DNA of 64,000 nt from Thiothrix eikelboomii (GTDB lineage Bacteria > Pseudomonadota > Gammaproteobacteria > Thiotrichales > Thiotrichaceae), in the NCBI RefSeq assembly GCF_900167255.1, contig NZ_FUYB01000007.1, positions 1-64,000 on the forward strand, given 5' to 3'. Position numbers and translations under genes: made by a program. The first letter of the stretch is position 1. Each line of letters begins with the position of its first letter. Under the pieces are notes generated by a model. That model ran no database searches. It was not told where the DNA came from and worked only from the letters and a program-made list of their open reading frames with translations. Positions 63,723-64,000 of the stretch are shown here, piece by piece.

Positions 63723-64000
63723 CTAGCCCACCTTAATCAAGGGTTGCCCTTGTACAGGCGCTCGTAAATAACCGATAGACTCTAGATTAAATCCAGCCTG
63801 CTGGGTAATCGCTAAAAACTCGGCTTCTTGCTCAGGGGCAAGAGCAATCAGTAAACCACCACTGGTTTGTGGATCACAGAGCAATTGCTGCTGACGCAGA
63901 CTTAATTCACCACCAAATATCGAGCCGTAGCTGGCAAAATTACGCTGAGTCCCACCCGGTGTGCAATCTTGAGCTAGATACGTATCGAGTCCCGCTAGCA
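63723..64000 (-). CDS. selD: Selenide, water dikinase SelD (C-terminal part; start outside window)
   Basis: The frame runs from the right edge to a TAG at 63723-63725. The visible 92 residues include LGLD-like start, QDCTPGGTQRNFASYG and the SelD signature LLCDPQTSGGLLIAL, then GFNLESIGYLRAPV. SelD makes selenophosphate from selenide and ATP. Its N-terminal Cys or Sec loop lies beyond the window. Confidence 0.92.
   Translation of the reverse strand, partial: LAGLDTYLAQDCTPGGTQRNFASYGSIFGGELSLRQQQLLCDPQTSGGLLIALAPEQEAEFLAITQQAGFNLESIGYLRAPVQGQPLIKVG

Overview
This window looks like the chromosome of a Gram-negative gammaproteobacterium of moderate GC content. LptD, SurA, LpxH and PBP1b indicate a lipopolysaccharide outer membrane. 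The Rnf/Rsx complex, SdhE, ZapE, RsmJ, SlyX, YqiB-like and TrpD-like genes are typical of that class. A sulfur-oxidiser of the Thiotrichales is my best guess, but that is inference. No rRNA, tRNA, CRISPR array or prophage was found. The only mobile element is the 3' end of an IS5-family transposase at the left edge.

Layout. 1-291: IS end beside lptD. 426-4962: lptD-surA-pdxA (outer-membrane biogenesis, vitamin B6). 4969-5065: candidate minus-strand small RNA. 5205-11371: rsxABCDGE-nth-DUF1841, a run of overlapping genes. 11354-13195: zapE-lpxH, then def, an RMF-like small protein, a TrpD-like protein and a Sel1-repeat protein. 16150-16349: structured RNA candidate. 16397-18541: rlmKL whose first methyltransferase half lacks its catalytic motif. 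18813-23228: sdhCDAB, two tandem sdhE genes and a rhodanese. 23392-26148: OmpA/thrombospondin-type-3 protein, a 42-residue membrane protein not easily found by ORF calling, and a helix-hairpin-helix protein. 26209-37178: mostly housekeeping (pgsA, uvrC, recJ, tsaB, yoaA-like) mixed with PhzF, SMR, NamZ-like, YciA-like and EamA genes. 37197-40606: mrcB with a probable lipoprotein activator. 40856-43747: DedA, an ArsR-LysE pair, talC and a NYN nuclease. 43841-50261: accessory block (HupE pair, DUF1007, secreted unknowns, a membrane winged-helix protein, a beta-helix protein, a sulfotransferase). 50312-53134: uvrA. 53366-55215: a probable RiPP or protein-modification system. 55247-64000: lectin, argG, slyX, rsmJ, DUF423, phosphatase, iscR, yqiB-like, pgm, mnmH and partial selD.

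The most exciting locus is 53366-55215. A 142-residue protein ends in four copies of a Gln-Pro-Val-Tyr-Gly motif and is followed by a radical SAM/SPASM enzyme. Val-Tyr-Gly fits the X-Tyr-Gly target of the known radical SAM spliceases, which excise tyramine to leave a beta-amino-acid unit, so four edits of one protein are possible. No transporter, protease or known partner protein is visible beside it.

Other signals are candidate RNAs at 4969-5030 and 16150-16349, a conserved-looking fold ahead of hupE, and the 8-bp palindrome TGTCGACA found only in front of zapE, sdhC and talC. All functional statements rest on motif reading and family knowledge; no database search was possible.
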